Shown: positions 1 through 4,957 of the stretch, piece after piece | How the letters are laid out: each line of letters starts with the position of its first letter | Position numbering within the stretch: the stretch's first letter is position 1 | NCBI GenBank assembly: GCA_004356335.1 | Contig: SMXP01000137.1 | Span: 1 to 5,294, forward strand | From: Alphaproteobacteria bacterium | GTDB taxonomy: Bacteria; Pseudomonadota; Alphaproteobacteria; SMXP01 | DNA length: 5,294 nt | Reading direction: 5' to 3' | Translations under genes and position numbers: made by a program | The notes under the pieces: generated by a model | The model's database searches: none | What the model was told of the DNA's origin: nothing | What the model saw: only the letters and a program-made list of their open reading frames with translations

Positions 1-2
1 GG

Positions 3-140
3 GGCGTAAAAATTCCCGACGAATGTACGCGATTAATTGAATGGCGCGAGCACATCAAACAGACCAAAGGATATCGGGAAACCGCACGTGCACCGGAAGT
101 TCATATCGAGTACCGTAGGAAAATGATGAGCGCGGCTTAA
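3..140 (+). CDS. C-terminal end of an unidentified protein (partial, cut by window start)
   Basis: An open frame enters from the left edge and stops at TAA 138-140, giving about 45 residues. The peptide is charged and helix-like, beginning GVKIPDECTRLIEWREHI and ending in YRRKMMSAA. Its composition looks like real protein, and the other two plus-strand frames close early (stops near 7 and 38). The pattern of a proline, a short gap, then a helix with a WRE motif and a Gly-Tyr-Arg resembles the last helices of glutathione S-transferase family proteins. That is only a weak resemblance, because the N-terminal thioredoxin fold and any catalytic residue lie outside the window. A small ORF with its own ribosome binding site starts 23 bases downstream, so the two could be co-transcribed. 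I am fairly confident this is coding and unsure of the family. Confidence 0.5.
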   Translation, partial: GVKIPDECTRLIEWREHIKQTKGYRETARAPEVHIEYRRKMMSAA

Positions 141-152
141 TTGGTAAGTATC

Positions 153-158
153 AGGAGG
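153..158 (+). promoter_or_regulatory. Shine-Dalgarno AGGAGG for the small ORF at 164
   Basis: This is a perfect AGGAGG, five bases before ATG 164-166. It is the strongest ribosome binding site in the window, better than those of argC, glpX or recJ. It is the main reason to take the short downstream ORF seriously rather than treat it as repeat noise. Confidence 0.6.
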
Positions 159-163
159 GGTAA

Positions 164-292
164 ATGCCAGCACGATTAACAGAGCTTTGGGCAGCTGGGG
201 CATTAGAGCGCATTCAGGAAAAGTGGGCACCGGTTTTCCGTCCGAATGCGCGACAAAACAAGGACTTAGAGTACGTTAGGGATTCCAAATAA
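164..292 (+). CDS. 42-residue ORF whose C-terminal two thirds are repeat-derived
   Basis: The frame runs ATG 164-166 to TAA 290-292 (42 residues). An AGGAGG sits five bases upstream, and the start lies 23 bases after the stop of the preceding gene. The first 13 residues (MPARLTELWAAGA) come from unique sequence. From about residue 14 the peptide is translated repeat copy 1, including QEKWAPVFRP and ARQNKDLE. Copy 2 in the same orientation encodes the similar QEKWPPVFRP, but this follows from DNA repetition and is not independent evidence of protein conservation. Two readings are possible. The ORF may be the start of a former gene truncated when the repeat inserted, with the repeat now supplying the end and stop. 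Alternatively it may be a genuine small protein that has taken in the repeat. No domain, signal peptide or membrane segment is visible. Its stop lies 12 bases from the convergent argC stop. Confidence 0.35.
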   Translation: MPARLTELWAAGALERIQEKWAPVFRPNARQNKDLEYVRDSK

Positions 293-308
293 AGTGAACG
301 TGCTCTAA
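203..308. repeat. Mosaic palindromic repeat, copy 1 (106 bp)
   Basis: This element is bounded by TTAGAG (203-208) and CTCTAA (303-308) and contains two palindromes. The first has outer arms GCGCATTC (208-215) and GAATGCGC (244-251), both perfect, with inner arms GGAAAA (217-222) and TTTTCC (234-239). The second pairs 266-277 with 297-308, 11 of 12 positions matching. It aligns without gaps to copies 2 and 3. The length and two-palindrome plan match what I recall of RIME1 in Rhizobium and Bru-RS in Brucella; no database comparison was possible. It lies between convergent genes, carries most of the small ORF at 164-292, and overlaps the argC stop codon. Confidence 0.85.
266..308 (-). terminator. 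Candidate argC terminator formed by the second palindrome of repeat copy 1
   Basis: Read on the minus strand, the argC transcript enters a 12-base arm (308 down to 297), a roughly 19-base loop, and the matching arm (277 to 266). One mismatched position could form a G-U pair in one transcript direction. It is followed by a T-rich stretch, CCTTGTTTT (about 264-256). That resembles an intrinsic terminator but with a large loop and an interrupted T tract. The argC stop codon is inside the stem, so ribosomes finishing argC would compete with hairpin formation. This is a structural inference only. Confidence 0.35.
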
Positions 309-1354
309 GGAAACAACGGCTGCTGTTCCAAACCAAGTGTCTCCGGTAAATCGAACATAAGGTTGAAGTTCTGAATAGCCTGTCCGCTGGCGCCCTTAAC
401 CAAATTGTCGATCACCGACACGACGATCACCCGGCCGGGCAGCCGGTCGGCAAAAACGCCGATCAAACAAAAATTCGATCCTCTGACATGCCGCGTCGCC
501 GGAATATTGCCCGGCGCAGCAACACGCACGAAGAATTCGTCAGCGTATCTTTTGGCCAGCACTTCGCGCGCCGTCTCGGCGTCGACGCCGGGCGCCAACC
601 GGGCGTAGATGGTCAAAAGCTCGCCCCTATTCATGGGCATCAGGTGCGGCGTAAAGCTAACCACGATTGCCCGCCCGGCAACCGCCGACAATTCCTGTTC
701 GATCTCCGGAGCGTGCCGGTGGTGGGCAATGTTGTAGGGATGGATACCTTCCGCCACCTCACAAAACAGCTGGGCCTCCTTGAGGCTGCGGCCCGCCCCC
801 GACGTGCCGGACTTGGCGTCAATAATAATATCCTCGGGTTCCACGGCTTTGGCCTCGAACAGGGGAAGCAGCGCCAGAAGCGCTGCGGTCGGGTAGCAGC
901 CCGGACAGGCGATCAAGCGCCCGGTTTTGATCTGGTCGCGATAATGTTCGGTCAGGCCATAGATCGCTTCGCCCTGTAAATCGGGCGCGCGATGATCGTG
1001 GCCATACCATTCGGCGTAAGTCGCCCTATCTCGAAATCGGAAATCAGCCGATAAATCAATCACTTTCACATCTTTGGGAAGATTTGAGATGACCTCTTGA
1101 GAGGTGCCGTGGGGTAACCCGCAAAAGATCGCATCGACGCCGGTCCAATCCGCCTCCGCCGTCTTGATCACAGGCGGTAGATCCACCGCCGCCAGATGGG
1201 GAAACACTTCGGAAAGGGATTTGTCGGCATGGGTATTGGCCGTCAGCACGCCTATATGGGCGCGCGGATGGGTCGCCAGAAGCCGTATCAGCTCTGCGCC
1301 CGTGTAACCGCTGGCGCCGATCACACCAACGGTGATGTTGCTCAAGGAAGACAT
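305..1354 (-). CDS. argC: N-acetyl-gamma-glutamyl-phosphate reductase
   Basis: ArgC catalyses the NADPH-dependent reduction of N-acetyl-glutamyl-5-phosphate to N-acetylglutamate-5-semialdehyde, the third step of arginine (ornithine) biosynthesis, in the cytoplasm. The protein has 349 residues, normal for the long ArgC form. An N-terminal Rossmann nucleotide-binding segment shows GVIGASGYTGAELIRLL (residues 10-26). The catalytic cysteine is Cys153 in the family signature ACPGCYPTA (149-157), and the likely catalytic histidine lies in HHRHAPEIE (211-219). KSGTSGAG (181-188) and VRGSNFC (290-296) are further conserved blocks. The start ATG (1352-1354, minus) has a GAGG about eight bases upstream and begins directly before the Rossmann strand. 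Upstream lie only repeats and an IS remnant, so argC appears to be transcribed alone; no convincing promoter was found. The natural LFP-type C-terminus is kept, and the TAG stop (305-307) falls within the terminal CTAA of repeat copy 1. Confidence 0.97.
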   Translation of the reverse strand: MSSLSNITVGVIGASGYTGAELIRLLATHPRAHIGVLTANTHADKSLSEVFPHLAAVDLPPVIKTAEADWTGVDAIFCGLPHGTSQEVISNLPKDVKVIDLSADFRFRDRATYAEWYGHDHRAPDLQGEAIYGLTEHYRDQIKTGRLIACPGCYPTAALLALLPLFEAKAVEPEDIIIDAKSGTSGAGRSLKEAQLFCEVAEGIHPYNIAHHRHAPEIEQELSAVAGRAIVVSFTPHLMPMNRGELLTIYARLAPGVDAETAREVLAKRYADEFFVRVAAPGNIPATRHVRGSNFCLIGVFADRLPGRVIVVSVIDNLVKGASGQAIQNFNLMFDLPETLGLEQQPLFP

Positions 1355-1387
1355 GCCGGCCGCCTCTATCGCTCGATCTGGGTGGCT

Positions 1388-1493
1388 CTAGAGTGTTTCC
1401 AGGAAAAGTGGCCACCGGTTTTCCGTCCGGAAACACGATAAAACAACAACTTAGGGTCAGGTTTTGATTCTATCAAAACCGGAAGGACCCTAG
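1388..1493. repeat. Mosaic palindromic repeat, copy 2 (106 bp)
   Basis: The same 106-bp architecture as copy 1, bounded by CTAGAG (1388-1393) and CCCTAG (1488-1493). Outer arms GTGTTTCC (1393-1400) and GGAAACAC (1429-1436) are perfect, as are inner arms GGAAAA (1402-1407) and TTTTCC (1419-1424). The second palindrome pairs TAGGGTC (1452-1458) with GACCCTA (1486-1492), and inside it GGTTTTGAT (1460-1468) with ATCAAAACC (1472-1480) around a TCT loop. It lies upstream of argC, beginning 34 bases before its start codon, so it could fold in the argC leader if transcription starts further out. Confidence 0.85.
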
Positions 1494-1595
1494 AGCATAT
1501 TCGGGCGAAATGGACACCGGTTCGCGTTAAGAAAATGCGACCAAACAAGGACTTAGGGTCCGGTTTTGATTCTATCAAAACCGGAAGGACCCTAG
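1490..1595. repeat. Mosaic palindromic repeat, copy 3 (106 bp), in tandem with copy 2
   Basis: Bounded by CTAGAG (1490-1495) and CCCTAG (1590-1595), with its first four bases (CTAG, 1490-1493) shared with the end of copy 2. The first palindrome is diverged but still pairs: GCATATTC (1495-1502) with GAAAATGC (1531-1538) at 7 of 8 positions, and GCGAA (1505-1509) with TTCGC (1521-1525). The second palindrome (1553-1595) differs from that of copy 2 at one base in 43. It is the strongest stem here: TAGGGTCC (1554-1561) with GGACCCTA (1587-1594), plus CGGTTTTGAT (1561-1570) stacking on ATCAAAACCG (1574-1583) beside a small bulge. The two stems compete for base 1561. Confidence 0.82.
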
Positions 1596-1665
1596 TAAAT
1601 CTTTGTGGCTAATCTGTCCAGCCTAGCCGGTCCGACGGCAGCCGATGCTCTAGATGTGACCTCTC
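1596..1665. other. Intergenic stretch with nothing recognised
   Basis: Between repeat copy 3 and the first readable codon of the transposase remnant I see no ORF, RNA gene, palindrome or promoter. The stretch may be the more decayed upstream part of the same insertion sequence, but no residue pattern could be matched. Confidence 0.4.
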
Positions 1666-1864
1666 ACTAAGTTGTTCATCCAATCCTCTCTGAGAGAATG
1701 GGCCTATGCCAGGGCCTATCAAACGTCAGGGCAGCGAAAGCTGGAACTGCCTTGCTGGTTGCATTATTATAATTGGCACCGGCCACATGACAGGTATAAA
1801 ACGCAAAACACCCATCAGCCGTTCAGGCCTGGATCTGAATAACCTATCGAGATTCCACATTTAG
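1666..1864 (+). pseudogene. C-terminal remnant of an IS481-family-like transposase, frameshifted
   Basis: Translating from about 1669 gives KLFIQSSLREWAYARAY and then, up to 1788, LPCWLHYYNWHRPH. This matches the C-terminal integrase-core pattern of IS481-family transposases as I know it: a FIQT..LREWAYA segment, then WLHHYNWHRPH. At 1789 one base is out of phase. Dropping it restores GIKRKTPISRSGLDLNNL and the ending SRFHI, with a TAG stop at 1862-1864, which is again the usual IS481 tail (TPISRLGL..NNLL.LH). Upstream the frame is closed by a TGA at 1657-1659, and the DDE catalytic region is missing. The fragment is therefore dead. It ends 47 bases before glpX, so the insertion reached into the glpX upstream region. 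No terminal inverted repeat could be identified. Confidence 0.75.
1773..1800 (+). promoter_or_regulatory. Candidate sigma70-type promoter for glpX-recJ inside the IS remnant
   Basis: TTGGCA (1773-1778) and TATAAA (1795-1800) are separated by 16 bases. Each hexamer matches the sigma70 consensus at five of six positions. Transcription would start near 1807 and leave a leader of roughly 105 bases before the glpX start at 1912. This is the best promoter match I found upstream of glpX, but alphaproteobacterial promoters are loose and the sequence also encodes transposase codons, so chance is a real alternative. Confidence 0.3.
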
Positions 1865-1899
1865 TGGGGTGGCCCCATCGCGCCGTAAGGCGCACAAGT

Positions 1900-1903
1900 A
1901 GGA
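1900..1903 (+). promoter_or_regulatory. Ribosome binding site AGGA deciding the glpX start
   Basis: AGGA lies eight bases before ATG 1912-1914. The alternative in-frame GTG at 1864 has no such site, overlaps the transposase-remnant stop, and would add 16 residues unlike GlpX proteins. I therefore place the start at 1912. Confidence 0.6.
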
Positions 1904-1911
1904 AAAACTTG

Positions 1912-2880
1912 ATGGTCGAACACGGCGTCAACCTAGATCGTATGCTCACACTGGAATTGGCGCGGGTTACGGAGGCCGCTGCCATAGCCGCCGCGCGATT
2001 GATTGGCCGCGGCGACGAACAGGCGGCGGACCAAGCGGCCGTCGATGCCATGCGCCGGGCGCTCAATACACTTGATGTGGATGGCACGGTGGTGATCGGT
2101 GAGGGCGAGCGTGATGAAGCGCCCATGCTTTATATCGGTGAGAAAGTGGGGACCGGCAAGGGGCCAAAAATCGACATCGCGCTGGATCCGCTGGAAGGAA
2201 CCACACTGACCGCCAAGGCCATGCCCAGTGCTCTGGCGGTGGTCGCCCTGGCTCAAGGGGGCAGTCTGCTGAATGCGCCCGATGTGTACATGGACAAGAT
2301 TGCCATTGGCGGCGGTTATCCCGATGGTGTGGTGGATCTCGATGCCGATCCCCGGGAAAACATCAAGAATCTGGCCCAAGCCAAAGGGGTCGCCGTGAGC
2401 GATATCACCGCTTGCGTGCTCGACCGCCCCCGACATGCAGAGATCATCGCCAAACTGCGCGAACTGGGTACCCGTATCAGTCTGATCACCGATGGTGATA
2501 TTGCCGGAATTATCCATACGACCGATCCGTCTACCGGCATCGACATCTATCTCGGTCAAGGCGGGGCGCCGGAAGGGGTTCTTGCCGCAGCGGCTTTGCG
2601 CTGCATCGGCGGGCAGATTCAAACCCGTTTGGTGTTTCGCAATGACGATGAGCGAGAACGGGCCCGCTGCGTGGGTATTGAAGATCTCAATAAGAAATAT
2701 TGCATGGAAGACTTGGCCAGCGGCGACGTGATGTTTGCCGCAACGGGGGTGACCGATGGCTCCATGTTGGACGGCATTCACCGTGTCGGGGACAAGATCT
2801 CAACGCACACGGTGGTTATGCGATCGGCAACCGGAACCGTGCGATGGATCCGTGCGCAACATCGGGCAAAGAATAAATAA
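1912..2880 (+). CDS. glpX: Class II fructose-1,6-bisphosphatase
   Basis: A cytoplasmic, metal-dependent phosphatase that hydrolyses fructose-1,6-bisphosphate to fructose-6-phosphate in gluconeogenesis. Some members also cleave sedoheptulose-1,7-bisphosphate. The protein has 322 residues from ATG 1912, normal for the family. Visible conserved blocks are LELARVTEAAAIAAARLIGR (from residue 14), GRGD with Asp35, GEGERDEAPM (63-72), DPLEGTT (92-98), DGDIAGI (194-200), GGAPEGVLAAAAL (217-229) and GVTDGSMLDGI (279-289). By comparison with Escherichia coli GlpX, Asp35, Asp92, Glu95 and Glu221 are the likely metal- and catalysis-related residues. recJ begins 11 bases downstream, indicating co-transcription. 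In many alphaproteobacteria a homoserine dehydrogenase gene precedes this pair; here an IS remnant and repeats are found instead. A specific SBPase activity cannot be judged from sequence. Confidence 0.97.
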   Translation: MVEHGVNLDRMLTLELARVTEAAAIAAARLIGRGDEQAADQAAVDAMRRALNTLDVDGTVVIGEGERDEAPMLYIGEKVGTGKGPKIDIALDPLEGTTLTAKAMPSALAVVALAQGGSLLNAPDVYMDKIAIGGGYPDGVVDLDADPRENIKNLAQAKGVAVSDITACVLDRPRHAEIIAKLRELGTRISLITDGDIAGIIHTTDPSTGIDIYLGQGGAPEGVLAAAALRCIGGQIQTRLVFRNDDERERARCVGIEDLNKKYCMEDLASGDVMFAATGVTDGSMLDGIHRVGDKISTHTVVMRSATGTVRWIRAQHRAKNK

Positions 2881-2891
2881 TCTGAATTCGG

Positions 2892-4718
2892 ATGGGGCCG
2901 ATGACAGCCGCCTCGGAGCCACTTCACGATTCTATAGAGCCGCTCTTGGGGGTGAAGCACTCTCTTACCGGACGCCTTTGGCGTCAACGTACCTATGACG
3001 AGCGCTTGGCTTTGGCCTTAAGTCAACGACTTGACATTTCCGATATTCTCGCCCGTGTGCTGGCGAGCCGAAATGTGCCGCTCGATCGCGCCGCGCAACA
3101 TCTTGAGCCTAAGCTGCGCGATTGGCTGCCCGATCCTCATGACTTGTGCGACATGGAGCGTGCCGCGCAGCGCATTGCCCATGCCATGACACGGCGCGAA
3201 AAAGTGACCGTGTTTGGCGATTACGATGTGGACGGGGCAACGTCTTCCGCCGTCATCAAGCGTTATTTCGACGCGGCCGGCGTCGATTTGCAGATTTATA
3301 TTCCCGATCGACAAAAGGAAGGCTACGGGCCCAATACGGCCGCGCTGCTCAATTTGGCCGGGCAGGGGGTGACCCTCGTGATCACGGTCGATTGCGGCAC
3401 CATGGCATACGATCCGCTCGACGCCGCAAAACAGGCGGGCCTCGATATCATCGTGGTCGACCATCATCAGGCCGCCGGCGACCTACCCAAAGCCTATGCC
3501 ATCGTCAATCCGCGGCGCCACGACGATCGGTCGGGCCAAGGTCATTTGGCCGCGGTTGGTGTGGCCTTTCTGTTGATGGTCGCGGTCAATCGGATCTTGC
3601 GTGACACAGGATGGTTTGACCAAAGCGGCATCGAGGCACCCAATTTGCTCGATCTGCTCGATCTGGTGGCGTTGGGCACACTATGCGATGTGGTGCCGTT
3701 GACCGGACTGAACCGCGCCTTTGTCGTGCAAGGGCTCAAAGTCATGAATAGTTGGGGCAATGTGGGATTGAAAGCCTTGGCCGATGTCGCAGAATTGACC
3801 CGCGCGGTCGGCACTTACGAATTGGGTTTTGTTTTAGGGCCGCGGGTCAATGCCGGGGGACGGGTTGGGCAATCCGATTTGGGCGCGACTCTCCTGACAT
3901 CCAATCAACCAGATCAGGCGGCTAAGATGGCGCTGGCGCTCGATCGCTACAATGAGGAACGGCGTGCCATCGAAGCGGCGGTGCAACAGGCCGCCTTCGA
4001 ACAAATCGAAAGCCATCCGGAGCAATTCAAGGACCGGTCGCTGCTCGTGGTTCACGGCCGCTCTTGGCATCCCGGCGTCATTGGCATCGTCGCCAGCCGA
4101 TTGAAGAGCCATTATCAACGGCCGGTGATTGTCATCGCGGTCGACGATAAAGGATTGGGCAGGGGGTCCGGTCGATCGATCATGGGCGTCGATATGGGGG
4201 CGGCGGTGGCGGCGGCCGACCAACATGGCTTATTGGTCAATGGCGGCGGCCATGCCATGGCGGCCGGCTTAACCGTTGAACGGGATAAAATCGGTGCGCT
4301 GGCGGCATTCCTAGAGGAAGCCCTTGGTCCGACCATCGAACAGGTGCGGGCGGTCAATGAATTGCGCCTGGACGGCTTGGTATTGCCTGAAGCGGCGGAC
4401 TTTGCGCTTGTCGCTGAATTGCAGCGCGCCGGTCCTTTTGGTTCGGGAAATCCCGAGCCGCTCTTGGCGTTTCCCGGGGTGCGGGTGGTTCATGGGCAAT
4501 TGGTCGGTCAAGATCATGTGCGTTGTGTGTTGGCCGGCGACAATAACGGTCGTGTCAATGCCATCGCCTTCCGGTCGGCCGATCGCGCTTTGGGCCAAAC
4601 GCTTTTGACCCGGCGCGGTGCGCCGGTACATGTCGCCGGGTATCTCAGGCCCGATACCTGGCGGGGCGGCGAAGCGGTGCAGTTTGTCATTGAGGATTTG
4701 GCCTTGGCCGACCCGTGA
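2892..4718 (+). CDS. recJ: Single-stranded-DNA-specific 5'-3' exonuclease RecJ
   Basis: RecJ degrades single-stranded DNA 5' to 3' and acts in RecF-pathway recombination, mismatch repair and base-excision repair. The protein has 608 residues, within the family range. The DHH phosphoesterase domain carries VFGDYDVDGATSSAVI (residues 107-122, motif I), TVDCGT (165-170), VVDHHQ (188-193, the DHH triad) and ALGTLCDVVPL (260-270). A DHHA1 domain follows, with GPRVNAGGRVGQSDLGA (316-332), HPGVIGIVASRLK (393-405), GSGRS (425-429) and GGGHAMAAGL (451-460). The C-terminal OB-fold region includes GPFGSGNPEPL (514-524). All core metal-binding aspartates and histidines appear present, so the protein should be active. 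The start is ambiguous between ATG 2892 and ATG 2901, three codons apart, neither with a strong Shine-Dalgarno. Tight spacing after glpX suggests translation relies on the upstream gene. Confidence 0.97.
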   Translation: MGPMTAASEPLHDSIEPLLGVKHSLTGRLWRQRTYDERLALALSQRLDISDILARVLASRNVPLDRAAQHLEPKLRDWLPDPHDLCDMERAAQRIAHAMTRREKVTVFGDYDVDGATSSAVIKRYFDAAGVDLQIYIPDRQKEGYGPNTAALLNLAGQGVTLVITVDCGTMAYDPLDAAKQAGLDIIVVDHHQAAGDLPKAYAIVNPRRHDDRSGQGHLAAVGVAFLLMVAVNRILRDTGWFDQSGIEAPNLLDLLDLVALGTLCDVVPLTGLNRAFVVQGLKVMNSWGNVGLKALADVAELTRAVGTYELGFVLGPRVNAGGRVGQSDLGATLLTSNQPDQAAKMALALDRYNEERRAIEAAVQQAAFEQIESHPEQFKDRSLLVVHGRSWHPGVIGIVASRLKSHYQRPVIVIAVDDKGLGRGSGRSIMGVDMGAAVAAADQHGLLVNGGGHAMAAGLTVERDKIGALAAFLEEALGPTIEQVRAVNELRLDGLVLPEAADFALVAELQRAGPFGSGNPEPLLAFPGVRVVHGQLVGQDHVRCVLAGDNNGRVNAIAFRSADRALGQTLLTRRGAPVHVAGYLRPDTWRGGEAVQFVIEDLALADP

Positions 4719-4743
4719 GCGGCGGGCGCTTGCAAGCCGGCCG

Positions 4744-4766
4744 GGAGCCCAGTATAAGCGGGCTCC
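4744..4766 (+). terminator. GC-rich hairpin after recJ, possible weak terminator
   Basis: GGAGCCC (4744-4750) pairs perfectly with GGGCTCC (4760-4766) around a nine-base loop, 25 bases after the recJ stop. No T tract follows, so it is not a canonical intrinsic terminator. It could aid factor-dependent termination, protect the recJ 3' end, or mark processing before the tRNA that starts 14 bases later. If it does not terminate, the tRNA may be transcribed from the glpX-recJ unit. Confidence 0.35.
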
Positions 4767-4779
4767 GTCGCCTCACAGA

Positions 4780-4854
4780 GCGCCCTTCGTCTATCGGTTA
4801 GGACGCCAGGTTTTCAACCTGGAAAGAGGAGTTCGATTCTCCTAGGGCGCGCCA
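4780..4854 (+). tRNA. tRNA-Glu (anticodon TTC)
   Basis: A complete cloverleaf is visible. Acceptor arms GCGCCCT (4780-4786) and AGGGCGC (4844-4850) pair at all seven positions. The D arm runs GTC...GAC (4789-4804). The anticodon stem CCAGG/CCTGG (4806-4810, 4818-4822) holds the loop TTTTCAA, giving anticodon TTC at 4813-4815. The T stem AGGAG/CTCCT (4827-4831, 4839-4843) holds loop TTCGATT. The discriminator is G4851 and the CCA end is encoded (4852-4854). The D-arm sequence is typical of bacterial tRNA-Glu, which decodes GAA/GAG. The 3' ends of tRNA genes are common integration sites, and a less GC-rich gene follows, but no duplicated tRNA 3' end is visible in the window. Confidence 0.97.
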
Positions 4855-4873
4855 TTGCCTTTTCTCCAGAAAA

Positions 4874-4946
4874 CTAGAGTCTTTCCAGGAAAACCGGTAT
4901 CCACCCCGGCCTTCGCCGGGGCATGCTTTTCCTGGAAACACTCTAG
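4874..4946. repeat. Palindromic element copy 4 with inner GC hairpin (73 bp)
   Basis: Two 20-base arms (4874-4893 and 4927-4946) are inverted copies of each other with one mismatch (4881), bounded by CTAGAG and CTCTAG. The right arm, read on the minus strand, is identical over about 21 bases to the left end of copy 2 (1388-1408). Between the arms is a separate perfect hairpin, CCCCGGC (4904-4910) and GCCGGGG (4915-4921), with a CTTC loop. This is a variant with the outer repeat end on both sides and no second palindrome. It lies between the tRNA and a convergent gene and could terminate transcription from both directions. Confidence 0.8.
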
Positions 4947-4957
4947 CCGGGATCGCA

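Noticed and set aside
33..230. Minus-strand 65-residue ORF at the left edge
   Set aside because: It lies antisense to the partial plus-strand gene and starts inside repeat copy 1; no ribosome binding site or recognisable motif.
488..979. Plus-strand 163-residue ORF antisense to argC
   Set aside because: Shadow frame of argC, whose catalytic motifs on the other strand are clear.
1366..1578. Minus-strand 70-residue ORF upstream of argC containing ESKPDPK twice
   Set aside because: The internal repetition comes from the two tandem copies of the DNA repeat. It has no convincing ribosome binding site and is a typical spurious ORF over this kind of element.
1388..1595. Possible CRISPR-like tandem repeats
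   Set aside because: Only two units, adjacent and sharing a CTAG, with no distinct spacers; they fit the dispersed mosaic palindromic family.
1768..1773. Perfect TATAAT as a -10 box for glpX
   Set aside because: No acceptable -35 hexamer at 15-19 bases upstream; the bases encode conserved Tyr-Asn codons of the transposase remnant.
1864..1911. GTG 1864 as the glpX start, adding 16 residues
   Set aside because: The extension overlaps the transposase stop, lacks a ribosome binding site and adds residues unlike the GlpX N-terminus; ATG 1912 has AGGA at good spacing.
1933..2781. Minus-strand 282-residue open frame opposite glpX
   Set aside because: It is antisense to a gene with unmistakable GlpX motifs; the protein is rich in His, Gly and Ile as expected of a shadow frame and resembles no family I know.
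4780..4854. tRNA-Glu as a proven phage or island attachment site
   Set aside because: No second copy of the tRNA 3' end and no integrase gene are present in the window, so an attachment role cannot be supported.
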